Shown here: in pieces, positions 55,661-63,596 of the stretch
Numbering within the stretch: position 1 is the first letter of the stretch
Layout of the letters: every line of letters starts with the position of its first letter
DNA from: Puccinia triticina
Taxonomy: Eukaryota > Basidiomycota > Pucciniomycetes > Pucciniales > Pucciniaceae
Direction of reading: 5' to 3'
Length of the DNA stretch: 64,000 nucleotides
NCBI RefSeq assembly: GCF_026914185.1
Contig: NC_070570.1
Coordinates: forward strand, 2,418,001 to 2,482,000
The notes under the pieces: generated by a model
Seen by the model: only the letters and a program-made list of their open reading frames with translations
Told to the model about the DNA's origin: nothing
The model's database searches: none
Position numbers and translations under genes: made by a program

Positions 55661-56889
55661 TTTGAGTCCTCAATGCCCCCGCGAGGAAAATACTCCTTGA
55701 CTTGATCCGCCGCGAACCGGCGTTTGAGTTCCGTACCATCAAGCTCGGCGAGGACGTAGGAGCCGCTTTGAACCTGCGTGACGACCAAATAGGGCCCGTT
55801 CCACTTGTGGGCAAAGAGCTGGCCCCATTGGACCTCCAGTGATCTGTTGTAGGCGAGGACTAGAGCGCCGGGCGAGAGCGGGTCGCGCAGTCGATCCGCA
55901 TTCCGATCTTGCCAGTACCTGATAGCTTCAGTCTGGGATTTCATCATCCGGTCGTGAGCGATTTGTCGAGATTCTTCACTGCGTTCGAGCTGCTGCGACC
56001 GCGCCACCAGCAGGTCGGAAGTATTGCGGACCAAGTCCCAATCAACACCTAGGAACGACTCGATGTCCAGATCGATGGGTAAAGCGGCGCGCTGGCCAAA
56101 CACCAATTCGTACGGGGAATAGCCCGTCGTGCGTTTGGTCGAGATCCGATCAGCGAAAAGGACTAGGGGCAGGAACTTTCTACAGTTCTTGCCCGATTCA
56201 CCCGCGAGTTTGACAAGAGCTGCCTTCAGTGGTGCGTGCCCACGCTCGACCATTCCCTGAGCCTCCGGATAATATGGCGTCGAGACCCTGTGTTGCCCTG
56301 GCAGAGACCTCAGCATCTCCGCCAAGGCACCACCAAACTCCGAACCTCCATCCGTCGAATAAGCCCGCGCTAAGCCGTAGCGCATCGTCCAATGTTCTTG
56401 CAAGAAAGCCGCGACCGCCTCAGAGGTGATGTTGTTGAGGAATTTCGCCTCCACCCAACCCAAAAAGTCGTCGCGGGCTACAATAAGATATTTTGCTCCG
56501 CTGGCTTTGATGTGAACAACGTCCATTGAGACCCGTCCAAACAGAGTATCCTCGCCAGTTGGATCGCGCACCTCCTGTGGTCGCCGTAGATTCCGCTTCT
56601 GGCAGGCCTCACAACTGCGGCACCAGGATTGCACCGCCTTCTTGAGGGACGGCCACCAAAAGCGGTCTGCGACGCGACGATAAGTTTCTGCGGTGCCACG
56701 ATGGCCCAGGTCTTTGTGCAAGCGACATAGAATCTCTTCCTGTTTACTCGGCACTGTGACCACAATTCGCGGGAGAGGGCTACCTCTCTTCATGAGGCGC
56801 CCCGCCTGAACAAAGAACTCCGATGCCTTCCTCTTCAATGCCCGAAACGCCAAAGCATCCATGCCTCCAGGCCGCGTCAACGTCGTGAG
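55657..56889 (-). CDS. Ty3 C integrase
   Basis: Minus strand: zinc finger (HKDLGHRGTAET, CRSCEACQKRN), Asp in SMDVVHIKASG and AYSTDGGSEFGGAL, Glu in QGMVERGHAPLKAAL, then a C-terminal GPY-like region (HKWNGPYLVVTQVQSGSYVL). No chromodomain. It ends GGIEDSK at 55657. Upstream the same frame is RNase H, separated only by a TAA at 56892-56890. The catalytic triad is complete. Confidence 0.93.
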   Translation of the reverse strand, partial: LTTLTRPGGMDALAFRALKRKASEFFVQAGRLMKRGSPLPRIVVTVPSKQEEILCRLHKDLGHRGTAETYRRVADRFWWPSLKKAVQSWCRSCEACQKRNLRRPQEVRDPTGEDTLFGRVSMDVVHIKASGAKYLIVARDDFLGWVEAKFLNNITSEAVAAFLQEHWTMRYGLARAYSTDGGSEFGGALAEMLRSLPGQHRVSTPYYPEAQGMVERGHAPLKAALVKLAGESGKNCRKFLPLVLFADRISTKRTTGYSPYELVFGQRAALPIDLDIESFLGVDWDLVRNTSDLLVARSQQLERSEESRQIAHDRMMKSQTEAIRYWQDRNADRLRDPLSPGALVLAYNRSLEVQWGQLFAHKWNGPYLVVTQVQSGSYVLAELDGTELKRRFAADQVKEYFPRGGIEDSK

Positions 56890-57471
56890 TTATTCCTCCA
56901 GTTGCCGCCAGAATCCCTCCTGGAAACCGGTGTACGCGGGAGCTGCCGCGCCCGATAATGCAGACAAGGGCCTAATGAGAGATGCTTCTTCGTCAAAGTC
57001 TGACTCCGGTAGATCTGACTCGTTGTCGCCTTGCGGTCTGCGGGAAAGTCCGTCTGGCATCGTGAAGGATTTGCCTGGCCGGTGGGTGATGTCGAAAGAA
57101 AACAAGTGGATGAAGGCAACCCATTGTGTCATCGGAGCATTGGGTAGACTTGGCGCGTTGATCATCTGAACAAGGGACTGGGCGTCGACAATGAGCTCGA
57201 AATGTTGCCCCCACAGTACGATCTGGAGCTTCTTGAGGATTCTTGCTACCCCACACAACTCGAGTTTGGGCTGCGAGTACCAAGACTCAACGTCGGAGAA
57301 TAACAAAGACTCGTAAAGCGCGGGTTGGTCGAGGCCGTTTGAGTCTGCTTGAGTAAGGACCGCCCCAGCGGCGTGAAAACTGGAATCTACGGCGAGTTTC
57401 AGTTGCCCCGCATTCGGCCCATAGTCCACCTTGACCAGGACAATATCTTCGCCCACGAGACTTTTTAGTTG
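56890..57471 (-). CDS. Ty3 C RNase H
   Basis: Minus strand: LKLAVDSSFHAAGAVLTQ, PALYESLLFSDVESWYSQPK, CGVARILKKLQIVLWGQHFE and ITHRPGKSFTMPDGLSRR, a Ty3 RNase H. In frame with RT (separated by TGA at 57474-57472) and with integrase (TAA at 56892-56890). Degrades the RNA strand of the replication hybrid. Confidence 0.9.
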   Translation of the reverse strand, partial: QLKSLVGEDIVLVKVDYGPNAGQLKLAVDSSFHAAGAVLTQADSNGLDQPALYESLLFSDVESWYSQPKLELCGVARILKKLQIVLWGQHFELIVDAQSLVQMINAPSLPNAPMTQWVAFIHLFSFDITHRPGKSFTMPDGLSRRPQGDNESDLPESDFDEEASLIRPLSALSGAAAPAYTGFQEGFWRQLEE

Positions 57472-59397
57472 TCAAAAGGCCGTTTCACAATCCTCGGTCC
57501 AGACAAATGGAACGTCCTTCCGAGTCAGTCGCCGAAGCGGAATACAGATCTGCGAAAGAGACGGAATGAATATCCGCACGTACACAACCACGCTGAGAAA
57601 ACCGCGAACTTTGGTCGCATCTAAAGGCGTTGGCCAGCTCCGAATTTTGTTGATTTTGGTCCTTGCCATCCGTCGGCCTTCCTTGCACACAATGTGGCCC
57701 ACGATCTCCAATGCGGGAACACAAGCTGCCAGCTTGGACGCTGAAACAGTCAACCCCGCCTCCTCCATCCGAAACAAAATCCTTTCGAGGGTGGCGGCGT
57801 ATTCCCAAATGAACCTCCTGACTCTGGGATGCCAAGACAGGACCTCTCCATTGTAATCTGAGATTGGGCCCTTGATGCCTCCATCATCAATGAACACTCC
57901 CGCGTGGTCGGGGATCTCGTCCTGCAGGACCCACATCATCTGCGCCTGGTAGACGGCGACAGAATTAGTGGCGCCCTGTGGGAGCCGGGTCAGCTGGAAT
58001 CTACCTAGAGGGGTATCGAACATGGTCAGTGGTCGCGAGATGTGATCCAAGGCGCGTTCATCATAACCGCCAAGAATGTCTCCCAGCCAATAGCAGGCAC
58101 GACCCGAGAATGATTCCACGAAGTCTTCGGTAGCCGGCGGAATTCCCGCATCCTTCACTGTAACCTTATTCAGAGGCTGAAGGTCGTGGACGATTCGGAG
58201 TTTGCCGTTGCTCTTCAGGACGCAGAAGACCGGCGAGGAGTACGACGAAATTGATTGTTCGTACAACCCATTCCGCACTCGCTCCCTCAGGATCCTCGTG
58301 TATTCGTCTAGCTTAGCCGCGGGTATGGGAATTTTCTTCTTTTGCCACGGCTCATGCTCGATTACTGGGATGATATACGGCATTCCGTAGGACTCTTTCA
58401 GCAGCCCTCGCTCAGATTTGTCGAAGGCAATGGCCTGATTCCGCTCGGCCAACACGTTCTTGATGACATTCAACTCGTCGGGCCAGAGCCAGCCTTCCGG
58501 ACCGAAATTTACCACGGTAAGGCGCTCTTTAGTGACGCGCCCTTTTGGGGTGAAGGGGGCCGTCAAAGAGCGGGCCAAAGGACGGTAAGGGTCCCTAGAG
58601 AGAGGCGGACGTTGGAGGGGGGGATTTAGCCCTTGTGGCATTGGCTGATTGACAGGCTTGATTTTCTGGGAGACTGGCTTGTATTTTGCTGCGAACACCG
58701 CTAATTCACCGGCTTTCCAGGCGCTTAAAAGCGCGGATTGAGATTGAGCACCAAGACCACTCTGGAGCAAGCTCCAAGTCCGTAGTTCCAAAAAATCCTT
58801 GAAAGGGACCTTATCTGCGTACGAGAACCCAGACGGCAAAGAGCGGCTCACGATAGTGGCACAAGGTAGAGCTTTGATGATATTTGGAGCATCACGCCCG
58901 GAGGTGCACAATTGGAGAGAACTTACTTTTAGTCTCCGATCCCTCCGCAGAACACCTTCTTCCACCTCATCCACCCAAGCCTCTATTTTCGACGAAAATA
59001 GTTTCACCTCATTCCGGAGGATCATTAGTTTATCCTCGTCGCGGAGGCTCAGAAGTTTAGCCTCATTGCGGAGGGTCTTTGCAGACATGCCTAGTTTAGC
59101 CTCATTGTGGAGGGTTGCACAGGACGAAACTAGTTTATTCTCATCGCAGAGAGTTGATTCAGGTGATAGTTTAGTCTTGTTACGGAGACGAGATTCGAAT
59201 GGCAAAAATCTTCCTAAAGCGGAAGAAAGGAGAGATCCCGAGGGGCTGCTCACAAGCGTGGCACGTGATAGTGTTTTCGATGAAGCGGTAGAATCTACCC
59301 TGGGGTGCATACTTGGATGGGGACTTACTTTGACACTTTGTGCCCCTGCCGGACACCCAATATTCTGGTCGTCGCGAACCGGTCTTCCACCTTTCAA
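57472..59397 (-). CDS. Ty3 C reverse transcriptase with N-terminal repeat region
   Basis: Minus strand: the first roughly 200 residues are not RT. They hold a series of seven-residue repeats (LRNKTKL, LCDENKL, LHNEAKL, LRNEAKL, LRDEDKL, LRNEVKL; about 58985-59205) flanked by two homologous intron-like segments. RT follows with YEQSISSYSSPVFCVLKSNG, LRIVHDLQPLNKVTV, FQLTRLPQGATNSVAVYQAQ and active site VFIDDGG. It ends at TGA 57474-57472, beyond which the same frame is RNase H. The frame is different from the protease ORF, so expression needs splicing or frameshifting. Confidence 0.9.
   Translation of the reverse strand: MKGGRPVRDDQNIGCPAGAQSVKVSPHPSMHPRVDSTASSKTLSRATLVSSPSGSLLSSALGRFLPFESRLRNKTKLSPESTLCDENKLVSSCATLHNEAKLGMSAKTLRNEAKLLSLRDEDKLMILRNEVKLFSSKIEAWVDEVEEGVLRRDRRLKVSSLQLCTSGRDAPNIIKALPCATIVSRSLPSGFSYADKVPFKDFLELRTWSLLQSGLGAQSQSALLSAWKAGELAVFAAKYKPVSQKIKPVNQPMPQGLNPPLQRPPLSRDPYRPLARSLTAPFTPKGRVTKERLTVVNFGPEGWLWPDELNVIKNVLAERNQAIAFDKSERGLLKESYGMPYIIPVIEHEPWQKKKIPIPAAKLDEYTRILRERVRNGLYEQSISSYSSPVFCVLKSNGKLRIVHDLQPLNKVTVKDAGIPPATEDFVESFSGRACYWLGDILGGYDERALDHISRPLTMFDTPLGRFQLTRLPQGATNSVAVYQAQMMWVLQDEIPDHAGVFIDDGGIKGPISDYNGEVLSWHPRVRRFIWEYAATLERILFRMEEAGLTVSASKLAACVPALEIVGHIVCKEGRRMARTKINKIRSWPTPLDATKVRGFLSVVVYVRIFIPSLSQICIPLRRLTRKDVPFVWTEDCETAF
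58815..58926 (-). other. intron-like segment 2 of Ty3 C (112 nt)
   Basis: GTAAGT at 58926 to CGTACGCAG at 58815; open in the pol frame (LKVSSLQLC...). Same internal landmarks (GTGCACCTCC, GCCACTATCGTGAGCCGC) as the other three; the weakest pyrimidine tract of the set. Confidence 0.5.
59214..59328 (-). other. intron-like segment 3 of Ty3 C (115 nt)
   Basis: GTAAGT at 59328 to CCTTTCTTCCGCTTTAG at 59214; open in the pol frame. Landmarks GTATGCACCCCAGGGT and GCCACGCTTGTGAGCAGC. Confidence 0.6.
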
Positions 59398-59648
59398 GGA
59401 ATTGGAAGAAACAAGCTGATTGAAATGGAGAACCAGGGAGTTGACAGAAATGAAACCGATGTTTTTAGGATTTTCGATATTTTCTTGATGTTTTTGGTCT
59501 TGCCAATTTTTGATTGAAACTTCTGAGGAAACTGAGGGTAATAAAGCCGAGTGAGGGGAGGAATGATGGGTCGATGGGCCAGAAGCCGATCCGCCGGTGA
59601 AAAGTCAAGACCCTTGATTAAGACTGCCGGCAAAAGGATCGGCTCCAA

Positions 59649-60530
59649 TCATAAAAAATGCTTATCCTCATGCGAGTCCTTTTTGAGGCGCCCGCAATGG
59701 ACCAAGACGCCCTTCCGGCCATGAGCGGGGAACTCTCGCTCCCATCTTCCTTTATCAACCGGACAGAGAGTAACTTCAATATTCCGCCCGTCCGAGTCAG
59801 GCAGGATGATCCGCTCGCCAGCCGTCGGAGAAAACATAAGAGTGGCTCTGAAATCCATCAAAAACGGGCGGCCTAAGATGAACGGCCCGTCCGCCCGCGT
59901 AATCCAGAAATGACAGGTGCCCACAATGGAACGACCAACCCGTATGGGCACATCCTTGGCGATACCGATAAGCTCACATGCTTGGTTGTTTATCCCGTAA
60001 ACTGCCGAGCTGAAGTTGACCCTTGGCGTGAGATTCAACTTGACTGCCATGGAATCAGAGATCAGATTGAGTTGCGAGCCCAAATCAACCAAAGGAGAAG
60101 AGATTGCCTCCTCGTCCCCTACGCTACAGTTGAGATAGCCAAGGGGGCAGGAGTACAAATTTGGATCAAAAACTCCGCTCGAGTCAATTCCTTCGGCTAG
60201 GGTTCCCAAGTTTACCTTCAAATCTTCGCGACCGACCTCCACGCGGCGACGTGACACCCACTTCTTTACCTCGTCTGAGACGGCTGGTGACACAGAACAG
60301 ATCTCCCCGACAGTTGTAGTCACGGGGAGCTCAAAAATTTTCTTAACCAGCCCTTCAACGGCGTCCGGATGGTCGCGAGAAACCTTGCGCTCGAACCTGA
60401 CCTTAGACTGGGACCCAGGAACTTTTGGGGGGGTAGCTGGACGCGCTACGGACTCCTTAGGTGGAGAAAGCTCCGGAGCCGGCTTGTTCATGATTCTATC
60501 GAAAAGCTCCGGCTCGCTATCTTCTTGACG
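59649..60530 (-). CDS. Ty3 C aspartic protease region
   Basis: Minus strand, in frame with gag and separated from it by TGA at 60533-60531. It contains a retropepsin active site SPLVDLGSQLNLISD (D-L-G-S) and a typical ILGRPFLMDF block. It ends at TGA 59651-59649. The next 250 nt hold a third frame (to 59394), then the RT frame, so protease and RT are not contiguous in sequence. Length, about 280 residues, includes an N-terminal linker. Confidence 0.85.
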   Translation of the reverse strand, partial: RQEDSEPELFDRIMNKPAPELSPPKESVARPATPPKVPGSQSKVRFERKVSRDHPDAVEGLVKKIFELPVTTTVGEICSVSPAVSDEVKKWVSRRRVEVGREDLKVNLGTLAEGIDSSGVFDPNLYSCPLGYLNCSVGDEEAISSPLVDLGSQLNLISDSMAVKLNLTPRVNFSSAVYGINNQACELIGIAKDVPIRVGRSIVGTCHFWITRADGPFILGRPFLMDFRATLMFSPTAGERIILPDSDGRNIEVTLCPVDKGRWEREFPAHGRKGVLVHCGRLKKDSHEDKHFL

Positions 60531-61790
60531 TCAAGAGGGGTCCGAGGTACTGACTGGCGCCTTTCGCAACGGTCTTTTTGCCTGGGAAACTGGAACCCGC
60601 GGTGCCTTAAAAGGCCGCGCCTCTTCGTGGCGCTTCCTTGCCGCCGGGTCAGACTCATAGGCTGCTGTGAACGACTGGGAAGAGACAGCGGGGGGGTACC
60701 AGGGGTTTAACGACCCACAGCTCGCCTTGTATTCTGTAGCGGTGGCGCTCGAAGTCTGTCGAGTTGGAGTATTGGGCCTTGGCGCAGATGAAGGCTGGTT
60801 TGGCTGAAAGGAAGCCACGATGTGCCTAATCGGCCGACTACGATCGAACGGTATAAGAGCCCCGTTTGGAAGGAAAAAATTTGTTCCCCTTTGCTCAACC
60901 AGACCCGCCTCCTTGTCCTTTGCTAGTTCCTGACATCTTGAGGTCCCGTGATTCTCGCGGTGACAATAATAACACACAAGTGGCGGCCGGTCCGTCGACG
61001 CCGAAGCCTTTGAGGGAATAGCCGCTATTTTCTGATCAATCTTGTGTTCAAACGCCTCCAACATTTGTGAAAGCTCATCCATATTTGGGGCAGGTTTCAA
61101 AGGCATCTGAGTTTCCATGGGACGACGATCCTCGCCCATCTTCTTCATGACGGAGTTCCCATCCTGAAACAAGGGACCCGCAACGAGCTGTCCACTCCTC
61201 GACTCCTCAAACGTGAGTGCTGTTTGTTCTTTCATCACCCCATCCACGGCGTCCTCGAGGATCTTGAAAGTCGGCAGCTTGAAACGATGGTCTAGGGTAG
61301 TCACCATTGTACCGTTGCGTATCAGTTTCTTCCTGATCTTGTCCTGGGCAGTGGTCGAAAACGCTTGATAATATGAATTGCAAATCTCCTCCACCAAATC
61401 GATGTGTGCTTTCGAAAGCAGGTATGACTGTATCGGCTCCCAGGACTGACGGAACTTCTGATAATCCGTTGCTGACGCCACGCCACCCTTGGAAGCCCAA
61501 TCTTCGACCAGAGAAGTCAGATCCCGCGTAGTGAACCTTGCGGTATCCACCTGACCCCAGTAAGCGATCATCGCGGCCTTGAGCTTCGGCCAATCGGGAG
61601 GACTGAACCCCTCAAGCGTCTTGAGGATGTCCAGCAACTCGTCGGTCGCAAGAAACAGCCGGATTTGCTTGGCCATGTCGAGCTTGGTAGCATCGTCCAG
61701 ACCCGCCACCATTTTGTAGGTTTCAATGAACCTTTCGACCTTGGTCCCATCAAAGCACAGCCGCTTGTTTGGCGATTTGATCTTGACCAT
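60531..61790 (-). CDS. Ty3 C gag
   Basis: Begins ATG at 61790, 12 nt after the acceptor of intron-like segment 4. 419 residues: capsid-like core (FIETYKMVAGLDDATKLDMA, LKAAMIAYWGQVDT, SWEPIQSYLLSKAHIDLVEE), a coiled segment (MDELSQMLEAFEHKIDQKIA), a zinc knuckle CYYCHRENHGTSRC (C-x2-C-x4-H-x4-C) and a Pro/Ser/basic tail. The terminal TGA is followed by C and by an open frame into protease. Forms the particle and binds RNA. Confidence 0.9.
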   Translation of the reverse strand: MVKIKSPNKRLCFDGTKVERFIETYKMVAGLDDATKLDMAKQIRLFLATDELLDILKTLEGFSPPDWPKLKAAMIAYWGQVDTARFTTRDLTSLVEDWASKGGVASATDYQKFRQSWEPIQSYLLSKAHIDLVEEICNSYYQAFSTTAQDKIRKKLIRNGTMVTTLDHRFKLPTFKILEDAVDGVMKEQTALTFEESRSGQLVAGPLFQDGNSVMKKMGEDRRPMETQMPLKPAPNMDELSQMLEAFEHKIDQKIAAIPSKASASTDRPPLVCYYCHRENHGTSRCQELAKDKEAGLVEQRGTNFFLPNGALIPFDRSRPIRHIVASFQPNQPSSAPRPNTPTRQTSSATATEYKASCGSLNPWYPPAVSSQSFTAAYESDPAARKRHEEARPFKAPRVPVSQAKRPLRKAPVSTSDPS

Positions 61791-61801
61791 TACGGCGGAT
61801 T

Positions 61802-61906
61802 CTAGAAGAGAAATTTGATGGACGATGGGGTGCGGCTCACAGCAGTGGCGGTGATGCTTACAAATAGCGTAGAAAACCCTGGAGGTGCACTATGGAGGGG
61901 ACTTAC
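61802..61906 (-). other. intron-like segment 4 of Ty3 C (105 nt, 5' leader)
   Basis: GTAAGT at 61906 to TTTCTCTTCTAG at 61802, immediately upstream of the gag ATG. Good donor, pyrimidine tract and acceptor. Homologous to the three other segments. Confidence 0.65.
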
Positions 61907-62179
61907 TTTGACCTCTCCTATGCCCCGCAACTGAACACTAAAAGAAAGCGATAAAGAGAAGAAATTTATGTCGATCTTGATCCTGAAACAAGAATCAAAC
62001 AAGAGTGAGATCAAGGGTCAACACCTGGCAAGCGCCGCAAATGATTGGATGGATAAAACTTGAGGAGTCGAAAGAACCAAACTAGGTTCAGTAGAGATTC
62101 GCGGAGATTGGATCGCTGATAGCAGAAAAAAAGAAAAGAAAGAAATATAACCGCCAGAAGCCTCAAAACCACAGTCCGA

Positions 62180-62226
62180 GACTGTAAATCTTGAGGTTGC
62201 TGGTTCGATCCCGGCTCGGGGGACCA
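62180..62226 (-). other. extended tRNA-Tyr primer-binding site
   Basis: On the plus strand 47 nt match the 3' part of a mature tRNA-Tyr(GUA): anticodon region ACTGTAAATCTTG, variable loop, T arm GCTGG-TTCGATC-CCGGC, acceptor strand CTCGGGGGA and an encoded CCA next to the LTR (2 nt spacing). A canonical primer site would be only the last 18 nt (62209-62226). No 5' half of a tRNA is present. Confidence 0.85.
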
Positions 62227-62228
62227 AA

Positions 62229-62534
62229 TATGGAGCTCCGCCCGGTGCTAGGCCGGCGGCAGCGCTGGGAGGGGAAAAGATGCCTGGTGGCTGCCCTCAC
62301 GGATTGGTCCAGATGAGTCGTAGAGAGTCGAAGTGATAGCTGTGGGGAAAGTGGTTTTGAGATTTGTTTTTCGCCGGGGTTGAGATCCTCGGCGGCGGTT
62401 TGTTTTGTCGGAATTCTGGAAGGGACTGGATTAGGATTCTTGAGGGTCCTGATCTTGAAAGTCTTGATCTTGAGGAGAGCGCCGGTGAGATTCTTGAACT
62501 GAAAATTCCTTTGGCTACCGGTTTGCCCACCACA
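62229..62534 (-). repeat. Ty3 C 5' LTR
   Basis: 306 bp, identical to the 3' LTR except one base seen (GTCGAAGTG here, GTCGACGTG there). Confidence 0.93.
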
Positions 62535-62538
62535 CCGT

Positions 62539-63165
62539 GCCTCGCGATGAGCTTGATGTGAACCGGCTTCGACTGTAAGATTTGAAGTGAGTTCCTGTGG
62601 GCCTGCTGCACTGAGAACTGTTATCATGGTTACATGGGGGAGTACTGACCAGATGAAAGTCCTGATCAACAACCTCAATGTGCCCAACACAACCTACAAT
62701 TGGGTTTACGTGGACCTTCACAACATAGACCGTCCCAAAGGCATTCGTCCTTTCAAATTCTTGAGCAAGAGGAAACTCTCCGCGATGAACCTGCCACTCC
62801 AGCTTCTCCACACGTATAATTTGAGAAATTGAGTTGACGGGTACAAGAAGCTGGCCAGAAAAGAAAATCTGGGTGCAGAAGTCATATAATATCGCAGGAA
62901 CTGTTGTAGATGTGGCTGACGAGTTGAGGATAACTCTGTACTCATGGTAGGACCTAGAACAAACTTCCGGGGGGAGCTGATGCAAAGCAATGACCATATT
63001 TATCTCTATCTTATTTCCGACATATTTGATGTTATTTGGATCAGTATTTGAGAGATGGATATTGCCAGACACCTCAATCATCTTCAAGGGTATCACAGAT
63101 GGATGGATCAGATTGGGCGATGCTTCAGTTGCCCCATGCCCAATTAGGTCGAAAGGACAAGGCAT
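62539..63165 (-). pseudogene. hypothetical protein fragment, split by Ty3 C
   Basis: Minus-strand frame from MPCPFDLIGHGATEASPNLI through HEYRVILNSSATSTTVPAIL and FGTVYVVKVHVNPIVGCVGH to the LTR of element C. Composition is protein-like without a recognised domain. An upstream region around 63000-63165 may be an exon start. Confidence 0.4.
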
Positions 63166-63558
63166 ATATACACTTCTAGGTCAGGAATCAGTTGTTGGCC
63201 GCGAGAATGATTGGCTATGACCAAGCCTGCCTATGACCACCCAACAAAGGGAAAGCTTTGCACTGTGCCTTGGCATGGTGCAGGTGATTCCACAGATTCC
63301 ACAGGCAGTTAATGTTCTGCACATGAAATTAATCACACGTGCCAGTCCCCACTCGCCTTTGATCACTCTTATCTTTGGGTGCGTCAGTTCTGTTGTGAAT
63401 AATCAAACTATTCTTGTTTGGGTGCATTTGTTGCCCCTTGTGGTTGTTGGGTTTGCCCCGCCTGCCCACAACCAAGCCTTTGTTCATTCTCCTTGATTCC
63501 CCAAGGCCATTGAGCCCCGGCCCCTCACCTGTCCGGTAACTTTTTGTGAGGCCGCACA
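63166..63558. other. no gene identified
   Basis: Short shadow frames only. Confidence 0.3.
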
Positions 63559-63596
63559 TGTCCACCGTAACGTACGGCCGTTCATCGTGGTGGACA
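63559..63596. repeat. 38-bp palindromic repeat, copy 5
   Basis: TGTCCACC start, GGCC centre, GGTGGACA end. A single copy here; a partner could lie beyond the right edge. Confidence 0.88.

Larger units (their letters stand above)
55179..62534 (-). mobile_element. Ty3 retrotransposon C, young, complete
   Basis: 7.36 kb with 306-bp LTRs (55179-55484, 62229-62534) that differ at one position seen (about 55282/62332) and a 4-bp duplication CCGT (55175-55178, 62535-62538). A polypurine-like AGTGGTGGTGGGA abuts the 3' LTR. The primer site is tRNA-Tyr. Gag, PR, RT, RNase H and IN are in Ty3 order. Confidence 0.95.

Noticed and set aside
62163..62226. Complete tRNA-Tyr gene
   Set aside because: Only the 3' part is present, there is no 5' acceptor strand or D arm, and CCA is encoded next to the LTR, so it is a primer-binding site.
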